NCBI GenBank assembly: GCA_936450465.1
Contig: OW388298.1
Span: 10,116,663 to 10,180,662 of the forward strand
Length of the DNA stretch: 64,000 nt
Source of the DNA: Gibbula magus
Taxonomy: Eukaryota > Mollusca > Gastropoda > Trochida > Trochidae
Direction of reading: 5' to 3'
The translations under genes were made by a program, and so were the position numbers. Under the pieces are notes generated by a model. The model had not been told where the DNA came from and made no database searches. It saw only the letters and a program-made list of their open reading frames with translations. Shown one piece after another: positions 43,006 through 54,300 of this stretch (position 1 is the first letter of the stretch; every line of letters starts with the position of its first letter).

Positions 43006-43329
43006 GGGGCACTCTTGTCAGTTATCTGACAGTGTCTCGATCAAGGTAAATCAGATATGTTTTTATCTTGTAACCTCATTTGTGTTCATTTTAGACCCAT
43101 CTTTCAAATTGGTTTATAACGATCCAAGTGCTGCCATTGTTCATTGAAGCAGTTAATTGAGTAAATTGGCCACCCAGAATGTATTGACAATGATTTCCTC
43201 ATCAGTTATACACGTTCCAGCTGGACGACTCCAAGAGGAAATATTTAAATCTAAGGGACTCCTCAGGTTTCTGCTTTGCTGTAGTTCTAAGCTATTTGCT
43301 GTGCTGTTTTTATTTAAATGTAATATATG

Positions 43330-43765
43330 GAAAACAACTTCTTTATTCATGATATGTGACGTCTCGACGCAGATTCTTGGTATGTTTTCAAGCAAAATCC
43401 TGCTTCTAAATTGCTGTGCTAATTTTTATAGAGTGAAGAGATGTATCAAATACAAGTTCTTTATTCGTGACGTGACATCTCGACAAAGATTCCTGTGTTG
43501 ATTTCAAGCAAAATCATGCTTCTAAATTGCTGTGCTAATTTTTATAGAGTGAAGAGATGTATCAAATACAAGTTCTTTATTCGTGACGTGACGTTTCGAC
43601 AAAGATTCTTGTGTTGATTTCAAGCAAAATCATGCTTCTAAATTGCTGTGCTAATTTTTATAGAGTGAAGAGATGTATCAAATACAAGTTCTTTATTCGT
43701 GACGTGACGTCTCGACAATGATTCTTGTGTTGATTTCAAGCAATATCATGCTTCTAAGTTGCCAC
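43330..43765. repeat. 116-bp tandem repeat, about 3.5 copies
   Basis: 'tacaagttctttattcgtga' recurs at 43451, 43567 and 43683 (116-bp period), with 'gatttcaagcaaaatcatgc' and 'tatagagtgaagagatgtat' in each unit; the first copy is more diverged. Non-coding. Confidence 0.9.
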
Positions 43766-44156
43766 TCTAAGAAGCTATTTTGATTAATGTGACATTTTTG
43801 AATTATTTAAAGAGCAACCAGAGGATATTTGCAATTATTTAAGAGATAGTAAGTTTTTCAATATTAAATATTATTTCATGCAAAGACTAAAATAGTTGAT
43901 TAAAATGTTTCAAATTACCTTCATCTCTGTAATACTAAGGAACACTTGTTTTTCTATGCTTACTGGACCAATTATTTGTTTAATAAATCAATCTGAGTCT
44001 CTTCCCACAGATTTTCTGTCGTACCCTCTGTTACATATAGAGCACTTTCTTGACTCGAAATAGAGAAGGCTAATTCGTTACATCAGAATTAGTTGCATAA
44101 CTGTCGAAGTGAAAAGAGTTGCTTTATCTGTACAATGCACACATATTGTTTACTAG

Positions 44157-44285
44157 ACAGAATTTGGACGCAAATGTAAAACAACTTTTGATTGGACGCA
44201 AATGTAAAACAACTTTTGATTGGACGCAAATGTAAAACAATGTTTGATTGGACGCAAATGTAAAACAACTTTTGATTGGACGAAG
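44157..44285. repeat. 28-bp minisatellite, about 4.5 copies
   Basis: 'ggacgcaaatgtaaaacaac' plus 'ttttgatt' repeated head to tail with one or two substitutions. Frames on either strand (e.g. LHLRPIK-type repeats) follow from the period and are not genes. Confidence 0.9.
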
Positions 44286-44592
44286 ACAAGGATGTCACCC
44301 GTGTTGCAAACTTTCACCACCAGGGGATAATGGGAGAATCTTGAAATATCGCCGTTATGCAACAGAGATTACGACAGAAAATCTGAAGGACTATACCTGT
44401 CCTGGAAGTGGGTTTGTAAAATGTCTTCTGAATGTGTCTGTAATAGTCCACTGTTGTGATTGTGGAGAACAAGCATGGAAAAGCAGCAAGGCTGATAAAA
44501 AATAGTGACCAACACAAGCACAGGTTTTAGTAGCATTTCAACTGTAAATCATGAAGTAATTTTTTGTCAGTCTCATGATATTCCATCCTCAG

Positions 44593-44962
44593 TTACCCAT
44601 AGTTTTATATATGCTCTGTTACTCTCCACTATATCACCCATGGGAAACCTTACCAGATAAATCTATACTCAAATTACCCGCCCTTGGCCGGCGTGAACCA
44701 ATCAAACTGCTACGCAGCTGGGACCTGCAAGCAATTCATATCACTTCGTTTCAAAGCAAGCGAGGTCATTGTGTTAGCCATCCGTCACCGGTTACCTCCC
44801 TTGGCCATTTCCGTCTTATCCCATTGAGCATTTTCTTTGGTTACTGACTTCGTCACGCTGGCCAAGGGCGGGTAATTTGAATACAGATTCCCCTGATAAG
44901 GTTTTCCATGGGTGATATGGTGGAGAGTAACGGAGCATTTATAAAACCATGGGTAACCAAGG
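44593..44962. mobile_element. Foldback MITE with ~105-bp terminal inverted repeats
   Basis: The left arm has 'gttacccatagttttatata', 'ctctccactatatcacccatgg' and 'caaattacccgcccttggcc'; the right arm has 'ggccaagggcgggtaatttg', 'ccatgggtgatatggtggagag' and 'tataaaaccatgggtaac'. They pair over about 105 nt with roughly 15% mismatch. The centre is about 150 bp. No transposase. Confidence 0.88.
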
Positions 44963-45329
44963 ATGATGATATTCATGAAATTTGTAAACTGATAATTTCA
45001 TCGTTAAGACTGAGGTGGAAAGTGTTCATGAGTTGTATAGTTATAAGTGAACATGTACAATTACACCTCCTTAGTCGTTTATTAAACTCTGTATTTTCAT
45101 TTATTGATTCTGTTTCTTTACTAATAATCATATCACAGAATTTTTATCAGATTCATTGTACTATATTGATACCTTTATTACCCAGTGATGACTTCAAAAT
45201 GTATTTTTATATGAATTAATAAATGGTTATTTTTACTTGAGTGTTTCATTCAGCTTAATGTAATTTGTGAACTGTACGAAAATTCCTGAATTCACTTAAA
45301 ATTTAAAAAAAGATAATGTTGAGTATATG

Positions 45330-46125
45330 CGTTAAAAAGAAAGCATGTCTCCATTTTGTTCATGTTTAGAATGGATCTGTGAGTGTTTAGAAAGCATGTG
45401 TCCAATTTGTTCATGTTTAGAATGCAACTGTGAGTTTGGACTGTTTTCAGAATGCATGTGTCAGTCTTGGTTATGTTAAGAATGTGCCACTGACTCTTCA
45501 CAGGATTTGTGAGTCTTGGTTGTGTTTAGAAAGCTTGTGTCCATTTTGTTCATGTTTAGAATGCATCTGTGACCTTTGACTGTGTTTAAAAAGCATGTCT
45601 CCATTTTGTTCATGTTTAGAATGGATCTGTGAGTGTTTAGAAAGCATGTCTCCATTTTGTTCATGTTTAGAATGGATCTGTGAGTGTTTAGAAAGCATGT
45701 GTCCAATTTGTTGATGTTTAGCATGCATCTGTGAGTTTTGACTGGTTAGAAAGCATATGTCAATCTTGTTCATGTTAAGAATGCATTTAAGAATCTTGAC
45801 TGTGTTTAGAAAGTTTTTCAGTATGGTTCATGATATGAATGCATGAACATGCATCTGTGAGGCTTGGCTGTTTCAGAATGCATGTGTCAGTCTTGTTCAT
45901 GTTAAGAATGCATCTGTCTTGGTCTTGGCTTTGTTTGGAAAGAATGTGTCCATTTTGTTGATGTTTATACAGGATTTGTGAGTCTTGGCTATGTTTAGAA
46001 AGTTTGTCAGTCTTGCTAATATTAAAAATGGAAAAAATAGGAAAAAAAGTGGTAGTCTTGAAAGAATGGATCTGTGAGTCTTGACTGTGAAACATCTGTG
46101 GGTCTTGGTTGTTTAGAAAACAAAA
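45330..46125. repeat. ~51-bp degenerate minisatellite
   Basis: Units of 'gcatgtctccattttgttca' followed by 'tgtttagaatggatctgtgag' and 'tgtttagaaa', with length variants of 51-70 bp ('cttgactgtgtttagaaag'). Degeneracy rises to the right. The minus-strand frames with LNMNKMETCFLNTHRS repeats are array artefacts. Confidence 0.85.
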
Positions 46126-46204
46126 TCTGCTGATACAAATGCCCTGATGAAGCAGAATTGACTAATCTTGTGGATGCATTATTGCTGCTGAATGTATCTT
46201 GTAC

Positions 46205-47070
46205 CAGTTTAGGTCAGTGTCTGAGAACTTCAATATCTGCCAGTGTCGGTCAGTGTCTGAGAACTTCAATATCTGCTAGTTTCGGTTAGTGTCTGAGAAC
46301 TTCAATATCTGCCAGTGTCGGTCAGTGTCTGAGAACTTCAATATCTGCTAGTTTCGGTTAGTGTCTGAGAACTTCACTATCTGCCAGTGTCAGCTGTCTG
46401 AGAACTTTATGTCTGCCAGTGTCGGTCAGTGTCTGAGAACTTCAATATCTGTTAGTTTGGTTAGTGTCTGAGAACTTCAATATCTGCTAGTGTAGGTCAG
46501 TGTCTGAGAACTTCAATATCTGTCAGTGTCTGAGAACTTCAATATCTGCCAGTGTTTGGTCAGTGTCTGAGAACTTCAATATCTGTTAGTGTCTGAGAAC
46601 TTCAATATCTGCCAGTGTCGGTCAGTGTCTGAGAACTTCAATATCTGCCAGTGTCGGTCAGTGTCTGAGAACTTCAATATCTGTTAGTGTCTGAGAACTT
46701 CAATATCTGCTAGTGTAGGTCAGTGTCTGAGAACTTCAATATCTGTCAGTGTCTGAAAACTTCAATATCTGCCAGTGTGGGTCAGTGTCTGAGAACTTCA
46801 ATATCTGTCAGTGTCTGAGAACTTCAATATCTGTTAGTGTCTGAGAACTTAAATGTCTGCCAGTGTCAGTCAGTGTCTGAGAACTTCAATATCTGCCAGT
46901 GTCGGTCAGTGTCTGAGAACTTCAATATCTGTTAGTGTCTGAGAACTTCAATATCTGCTAGTGTAGGTCAGTGTCTGAGAACTTCAATATCTGTCAGTGT
47001 CTGAGAACTTCAATATCTGCCAGTTTCAGTTAGTGTCTGAGAACTTCAATATCTGCTTGTTTCGGTCAGT
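46205..47070. repeat. 36/27-bp minisatellite
   Basis: About 27 units of 'cagtgtctgagaacttcaat' plus 'atctgccagtgtcggt'. Long (36 bp) and short (about 27 bp, lacking 'cagtgtcgg') units alternate in recurrent patterns. It ends in a TGTGTCTG run at 47070-47115. Confidence 0.92.
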
Positions 47071-47099
47071 GTCTGTGTGTCTGTGTGTCTGTGTGACAG

Positions 47100-47675
47100 T
47101 GTGTCTGTGTGTCAGTGAGTATGCCAATCAAGTATGTTTTATTTTATGGGACAAGAAGAAGGGCTTGTCAGGGAGAGGTATTTACAAAGCCATCAGACCT
47201 GTTTACCAATCCGATACTTTTGATGGAATGAAATATGTTTAAAACAATCATCTGAAAATCACGTGAGAATAAGAAAAACAACACTAAGGAATAGCTGGAG
47301 ATAACGGATTTAATTGTTATGCCTTGTATGTATCCCCTGGACACAACTTACCTCATGTCCAACAAAGGAATAAGATTGTATTTTTATTAAAAAAAACCTT
47401 GCTTTTCTTTTATATCCTTTATATTTTATTAATATACAATTGAGACTAGTTTTCTCACAAGCGTCATGGCTCCTGAAGAAACAGAACATTCGCACCTTTG
47501 GTGGGTTAGTCACCTGCGAACAGGAAGGGGAAATATCTGTTTCGTCACGTACATGTACAGGCGGTCATCTTATTCGCAGTCCGCCCCATAAAACAATATA
47601 GATAACAAATTCAGAGAAACCAACATATGTTCTAATGATACATATGTTATTTGATCATGGAGTGATATATATTAT
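47100..47675. other. Gene-free stretch between minisatellite and SINE
   Basis: No coding region or repeat family recognised apart from the TGTGTCTG run at its left edge. Confidence 0.45.
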
Positions 47676-47679
47676 ATTT

Positions 47680-47998
47680 AAATAATAACAATAGTGTATT
47701 TATAATGCGCACATTTCCACGCTCAATGCATGCTCAAGGCGCTACACAATTATTACCCTGAAGGAATGTACTTTCGGTGCCGCCTATTAAGCGTTCCGCG
47801 TGTTCAGGTACCCATTTGTACAACAGGGTGAACTGAGTGCAATGTGGATGAAGTGCCTTGCCCAAGGACACAACACAGTATAAGACCCTGGTCACAAATG
47901 TTTGGTGTCTCCACCGGGATTCGAACCCGGGCCGTTGGCGTGAGAGGCAGACATGCTAACCACTACACCACTGTGCTCACACTACACCACTGTGCTCA
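47680..47998 (-). mobile_element. tRNA-headed SINE with LINE-like 3' tail
   Basis: On the minus strand: head GAGCACAGTGGTGTAGTGGTTAG, B box CCGGGTTCGAATCCCGGTGG, body 'gaccagggtcttatactgtg' and 'gtccttgggcaaggcacttc', then 'gcgccttgagcatgcattgag' and an ATTGTTATTATTT tail at 47680-47696. The tail block matches that of the LINE at 62064-62760. The head end 'ctacaccactgtgctc' is duplicated (47963-47998). Confidence 0.82.
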
Positions 47999-48164
47999 AC
48001 AGAAAAACAGACAAAATGAAAAACAGAAAAGAACGCATATTAAATGACCGACATCTGCAGTAAGAGAGGTTAATCTACATGTAATCTGATCACAATCTGA
48101 CAACAATACAATAGTATATGCAAGTTCGTTCATGAAGTGTCATATCCGTCACTGCTCACTGCAA

Positions 48165-48385
48165 GAAACTTCCCGGTAAGTCATAACTCGTGCCAGTTTA
48201 TATCACTGGTTAAGTCAAATCTTGCTGCATTTTGTTAACTTTCATGTGCTAGAGAATCAGCGCGCTTCACCTGAACGTCATAGTGCTTGCTGTTACGCAA
48301 ACACAGGAAAGTTAACGAGGTGCAGTAAGGCTTAAATTAGTCAGCGATTGTAAGTGTTGAGAGTTCTGACTTGCATGGGAAGTTG
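48165..48385. mobile_element. Foldback MITE, family copy 3, abutting the satellite
   Basis: The left arm 'aaacttcccggtaagtcataactcg...cttgctgcattttgttaactttc' pairs with the right arm 'gaaagttaacgaggtgcagtaaggctt...gacttgcatgggaagtt' over about 75 nt. It is the best preserved of the three copies. The 72-bp satellite begins within a few bases of its right end. Confidence 0.8.
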
Positions 48386-51300
48386 CCATCTAGAATTCCC
48401 CCCCAAAAGTTGGGATAGTAAAGTCTGGTAGCCAATGTAAAGCCAGTGTAACGGTAACTTTCTAGAATGCCTCACCAACAGTTCGGATGGTAAAGTCAGC
48501 CAACCAATGTAAAGCCAGTGTAACGGTAACTTTCTAGAATGCCTCACCAACAGTTCGGATGGTAAAGTCAGCCAGCCAATGTAAAGCCAGTGTAACGGTA
48601 ACTTTCTAGAATGACTCACCAACAGTTCGGATGGTAAAGTCAGCCAGCCAATTTAAAGCCAATGTAACGGTAACTTTCTAGAATGACTCACCAACAGTTC
48701 GGATGGTAAAGTAAGCCAGCCAATTTAAAGCCAATGTAACGGTAACTTTCTAGAATGACTCACCAACAGTTCGGATGGTAAATTCAGCCAGCCAATTTAA
48801 AGCCAATGTAACGGTAACTTTCTAGAATGCCTCACCAACAGTTCGGATGGTAAAGTCAGCCAGCCAATGTAAAGTCAGTGTAACGGTTACTTTCTAGAAT
48901 GCCTCACCAACAGTTCGGATGGTAAAGTCAGCCAGCCAATGTAAAGTCAGTGTAACGGTAACTTTCTAGAATGCCTCACCAACAGTTCGGATGGTAAAGT
49001 CAGCCAGCCAATGTAAAGCCAGTGTAACGGTAACTTTCTAGAATGCCTCACCAACAGTTCGGATGGTAAAGTCAGCCAGCCAATGTAAAGCCAGTGTAAC
49101 GGTAACTTTCTAGAATACCTCACCAACAGTTCGGATGGTAAAGTCAGCCAACAAATGTAAAGCCAGTGTAACGGTAACTTTCTAGAATGTCTCACCAACA
49201 GTTCGGATGGTAAAGTCAGCCAGCCAATGTAAAGTCAGTGTAACGGTTACTTTCAAGAATGCCTCACCAACAGTTCGTGTCGTAAAGTCAGCCAACCTAT
49301 GTAAAGTCAGTGTAACGGTACCTTTCTAGAATGCCTCACCAACAGTTCCGTGTCGTAAAGTCAGCCAGCCAATGTAAAGTCAGTGTAACAGTAACTTTCT
49401 AGAATGCCTCACCAACAGTTCGAATAATAAAGTCAGCCAACCAATGTAAGCCAGTGTAATGGTTACTTTCTAGAATGCCTCACCAACAGTTCCGTGTCGT
49501 AAAGTCCGCCAGCCAATGTAAAGCCAGTGTAACGGTAACCTTCTAGAATGCCTCACCAACAGTTCGAATAATAAAGTCAGCCAACCAATGTAAGCCAGTG
49601 TAATGGTTACTTTCTAGAATGCCTCACCAACAGTTCCGTGTCGTAAAGTCCGCCAGCCAATGTAAAGCCAGTGGAACGGTAACCTTCTAGAATGCCTCAC
49701 CAACACTTCGGATGGTAAAGTCAACCAGGCAATGTAAAACCAGTGTAACGGTAACTTTCTAGAATGCCTCACCAACAGTTCGGATGGTAAAGTCAGCCAA
49801 CCAATGTAAAGCCAGTGTAACGGTTACTTTCTAGAATGCCTCACCAACAGTTCGGATGGTAAAGTCAGCCAACCAATGTAAAGCCAGTGTAACGGTTACT
49901 TTCTAGAATGCCTCACCAACAGTTCGGATGGTAAAGTTAGCCAACCAATGAAAGCCAGTGTAACGGTTACTTTCTAGAATGCCTCACCAACAGTTCGGAT
50001 GGTAAAGTCAGCCAACCAATGTAAATCCAGTGTAACGGTTACTTTCTAGAATGCCTCACCAACAGTTCGGATGGTAAAGTCAGCCAGCCAATGTAAAGTC
50101 AGTGCAACGGTAACTTTCTAGAATGCCTCACTAACAGTTCGGATGGTGAAGTCAGCCAGCCAATGTGAAGCCAGTGTAACAGTAACTTTCTAGAATGACT
50201 CACCAACAGTTCGGATGGTAAAGTCAGCCAGCCAATTTAAAGCCAATGTAACGGTAACTTTCTAGAATGACTCACCAACAGTTCGGATGGTAAAGTCAGC
50301 CAGCCAATTTAAAGCCAATGTAACGGTAACTTTCTAGAATGACTCACCAACAGTTCGGATGGTAAAGTCAGCCAGCCAATTTAAAGCCAATGTAACGGTA
50401 ACTTTCTAGAATGCCTCACCAACAGTTCGGATGGTAAAGTCAGCCAGCCAATGTAAAGTCAGTGTGACGGTAACTTTCTAGAATTCCTCACCAACAGTTC
50501 GGATGGTAAAGTCAGCCAGCCAATGTAAAGCCAGTGTAACGGTAACCTTCTAGAATGCCTCACCAACAGTTCGGATGGTAAAGTCAGCCAGCCAATGTAA
50601 AGTCAGTGTAACGGTAACTTTCTAGAATGCCTCACCAACAGTTCGGATAGTAAAGTCAGCCAGCCAATGTAAAGTCAGTGTAACGGTAACTTTCTAGAAT
50701 GCCTCACCAACAGTGCGGATGGTAAAGTCAGCCAACCAATGTAAAGCCAGTGTAACGGTTACTTTCTAGAATGCCTCACCAACAGTTCGGATGGTAAAGT
50801 CAGCCAACCAATGTAAATCCAGTGTAACGGTTACTTTCTAGAATGCCTCACCAACAGTTCGGATGGTAAAGTCAGCCAGCCAATGTAAAGTCAGTGCAAC
50901 GGTAACTTTCTAGAATGCCTCACTAACAGTTCGAATGGTGAAGTCAGCCAGCCAATGTGAAGCCAGTGTAACAGTAACTTTCTAGAATGACTCACCAACA
51001 GTTCGGATGGTAAAGTCAGCCAGCCAATTTAAAGCCAATGTAACGGTAACTTTCTAGAATGACTCACCAACAGTTCGGATGGTAAAGTCAGCCAGCTAAT
51101 TTAAAGCCAATGTAACGGTAACTTTCTAGAATGACTCACCAACAGTTCGGATGGTAAAGTCAGCCAGCCAATTTAAAGCCAATGTAACGGTAACTTTCTA
51201 GAATGCCTCACCAACAGTTCGGATGGTAAAGTCAGCCAGCCAATGTAAAGTCAGTGTGACGGTAACTTTCTAGAATTCCTCACCAACAGTTCGGATGGTA

Positions 51301-54300
51301 AAGTCAGCCAGCCAATGTAAAGCCAGTGTAACGGTAACCTTCTAGAATGCCTCACCAACAGTTCGGATGGTAAAGTCAGCCAGCCAATGTAAAGCCAGTG
51401 TAACGGTAACTTTCTAGAATACCTCACCAACAGTTCGGATGGTAAAGTCAGCCAGCCAATGTAAAGCCAGTGTAACGGTAACTTTCTAGAATTCCTCACC
51501 AACAGTTCGGATAGTAAAGTCAGCCAACCAATGTAAAGCCAGTGTAACGGTTACTTTCTAGAATGCCTCACCAACAGTTCGGATGGTAAAGTCAGCCAAC
51601 CAATGTAAAGCCAGTGTAACGGTTACTTTCTAGAATGCCTCACCAACAGTTCGGATGGTAAAGTCAGCCAGCCAATGTAAAGTCAGTGTAACGGTAACTT
51701 TCTAGAATGCCTCACCAACAGTTCGGATTGTAAAGTCAGCTAGCCAATGTAAAGCCAGTGTCACGGTAACTTTCTAGAATGCCTCACCAACAGTTCGGAT
51801 GGTAAAGTCCGGTAGCCAATGTAAAGCCAGTGTAACGGTAACTTTCTAGAATACCTCACCAACAGTTCGGATGGTAAAGTCAGCCAACAAATGTAAAGCC
51901 AGTGTATCGGTAACTTTCTAGAATGTCTCAACAACAGTTCGGATGGTAAAGTCAGCCAGCCAATGTAAAGTCAGTGTAACGGTTACTTTCAAGAATGCCT
52001 CACCAACAGTTCGTGTCGTAAAGTCAGCCAACCTATGTAAAGTCAGTGTAACGGTACCTTTCTAGAATGCCTCACCAACAGTTCCGTGTCGTAAAGTCAG
52101 CCAGCCAATGTAAAGTCAGTGTAACAGTAACTTTCTAGAATGCCTCACCAACAGTTCGAATAATAAAGTCAGCCAACCAATGTAAGCCAGTGTAATGGTT
52201 ACTTTCTAGAATGCCTCACCAACAGTTCCGTGTCGTAAAGTCCGCCAGCCAATGTAAAGCCAGTGGAACGGTAACCTTCTAGAATGCCTCACCAACAGTT
52301 CGGATGGTAAAGTCAACCAGGCAATGTAAAACCAGTGTAACGGTAACTTTCTAGAATGCCTCACCAACAGTTGGGATAGTAAAGTCAGCCAACCAATGTA
52401 AAGCCAGTGTAACGGTTACTTTCTAGAATGCCTCACCAACAGTTCGGATGGTAAAGTCAGCCAACCAATGTAAAGCCAGTGTAACGGTTACTTTCTAGAA
52501 TGCCTCACCAACAATTCGGATGGTAAAGTCAGCCAACCAATGTAAATCCAGTGTAACGGTTACTTTCTAGAATGCCTCACCAACAGTTCGGATGGTAAAG
52601 TCAGCCAGCCAATGTAAAGTCAGTGTAACGGTAACTTTCTAGAATGCCTCACCAACAGTTCGGATGGTAAAGTCAGCCAGCCAATGTAAAGCCAGTGTAA
52701 CGGTAACTTTCTAGAATGACTCACCAACAGTTCGGATGGTAAAGTCAGCCAGCCAATTTAATGCCAATGTAACGGTAACTTTCTAGAATGACTCACCAAC
52801 AGTTCGGATGGTAAAGTCAGCCAACAAATGTAAAGCCAGTGTATCGGTAACTTTCTAGAATGTCTCAACAACAGTTCGGATGGTAAAGTCAGCCAGCCAA
52901 TGTAAAGTCAGTGTAACGGTTACTTTCAAGAATGCCTCACCAACAGTTCGTGTCGTAAAGTCAGCCAGCCAATTTAAAGCCAATGTAACGGTAACTTTCT
53001 AGAATGCCTCACCAACAGTTCGGATGGTAAAGTCAGCCAGCCAATGTAAAGTCAATGTAACGGTAACTTTCTAGAATGCCTCACCAACAGTTCGGATGGT
53101 AAAGTCAGCCAGCCAATGTAAAGTCAGTGTGACGGTAACTTTCTAGAATGCCTCACCAACAGTTCGGATGGTAAAGTCAGCCAACCAATGTAAATCCAGT
53201 GTAACGGTTACTTTCTAGAATGCCTCACCAACAGTTCGGATGGTAAAGTCAGCCAACCAATGTAAATCCAGTGTAACGGTGACTTTCTAGAATGCCTCAC
53301 CAACAGTTCGGATGGTAAAGTCAGCCAGCCAATGTAAAGTCAGTGTAACGGTAACTTTCTAGAATACCTCACCAACAGTTCGGATGGTAAAGTCAGCCAG
53401 CCAATGTAAAGCCAGTGTAACGGTAACTTTCTAGAATGACTCACCAACAGTTCGGATGGTAAAGTCAGCCAGCCAATTTAAAGCCAATGTAACGGTAACT
53501 TTCTAGAATGACTCACCAACAGTTCGGATGGTAAAGTCAGCCAGCCAATGTAAAGTCAATGTAACGGTAACTTTCTAGAATGCCTCACCAACAGTTCGGA
53601 TGGTAAAGTCAGCCAGACAATGTAAAGCCAGTGTAACGGTTACTTTCTAGAATGCCTCACCAACAGTTCGGATAGTAAAGTCAGCCAACCAATGTAAAGC
53701 CAGTGTAACGGTTACTTTCTAGAATACCTCACCAACAGTTCGGATAGTAAAGTCAGCCAGCCAATGTAAAGTCAGTGTAACAGTAACTTTCTAGAATGCC
53801 TCACCAACAGTTCGAATAATAAAGTCAGCCAACCAATGTAAGCCAGTGTAATGGTTACTTTCTAGAATGCCTCACCAACAGTTCCGTGTCGTAAAGTCCG
53901 CCAGCCAATGTAAAGCCAGTGGAACGGTAACCTTCTAGAATGCCTCACCAACAGTTCGGATGGTAAAGTCAACCAGGCAATGTAAAACCAGTGTAACGGT
54001 AACTTTCTAGAATGCCTCACCAACAGTTGGGATAGTAAAGTCAGCCAACCAATGTAAAGCCAGTGTAACGGTTACTTTCTAGAATGCCTCACCAACAGTT
54101 CGGATGGTAAAGTCAGCCAACCAATGTAAAGCCAGTGTAACGGTTACTTTCTAGAATGCCTCACCAACAATTCGGATGGTAAAGTCAGCCAACCAATGTA
54201 AATCCAGTGTAACGGTTACTTTCTAGAATGCCTCACCAACAGTTCGGATGGTAAAGTCAGCCAGCCAATGTAAAGTCAGTGTAACGGTAACTTTCTAGAA

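Noticed and set aside
45292..46095. Minus-strand frames rich in LNMNKMETCFL
   Set aside because: Degenerate 51-bp minisatellite read through; no gene-like context.
48341..51502. Minus-strand frames with LHWLYIGWLTLPSELL repeats (83-93 codons)
   Set aside because: Satellite-derived; the period is a multiple of three and the frames break at random unit variants.
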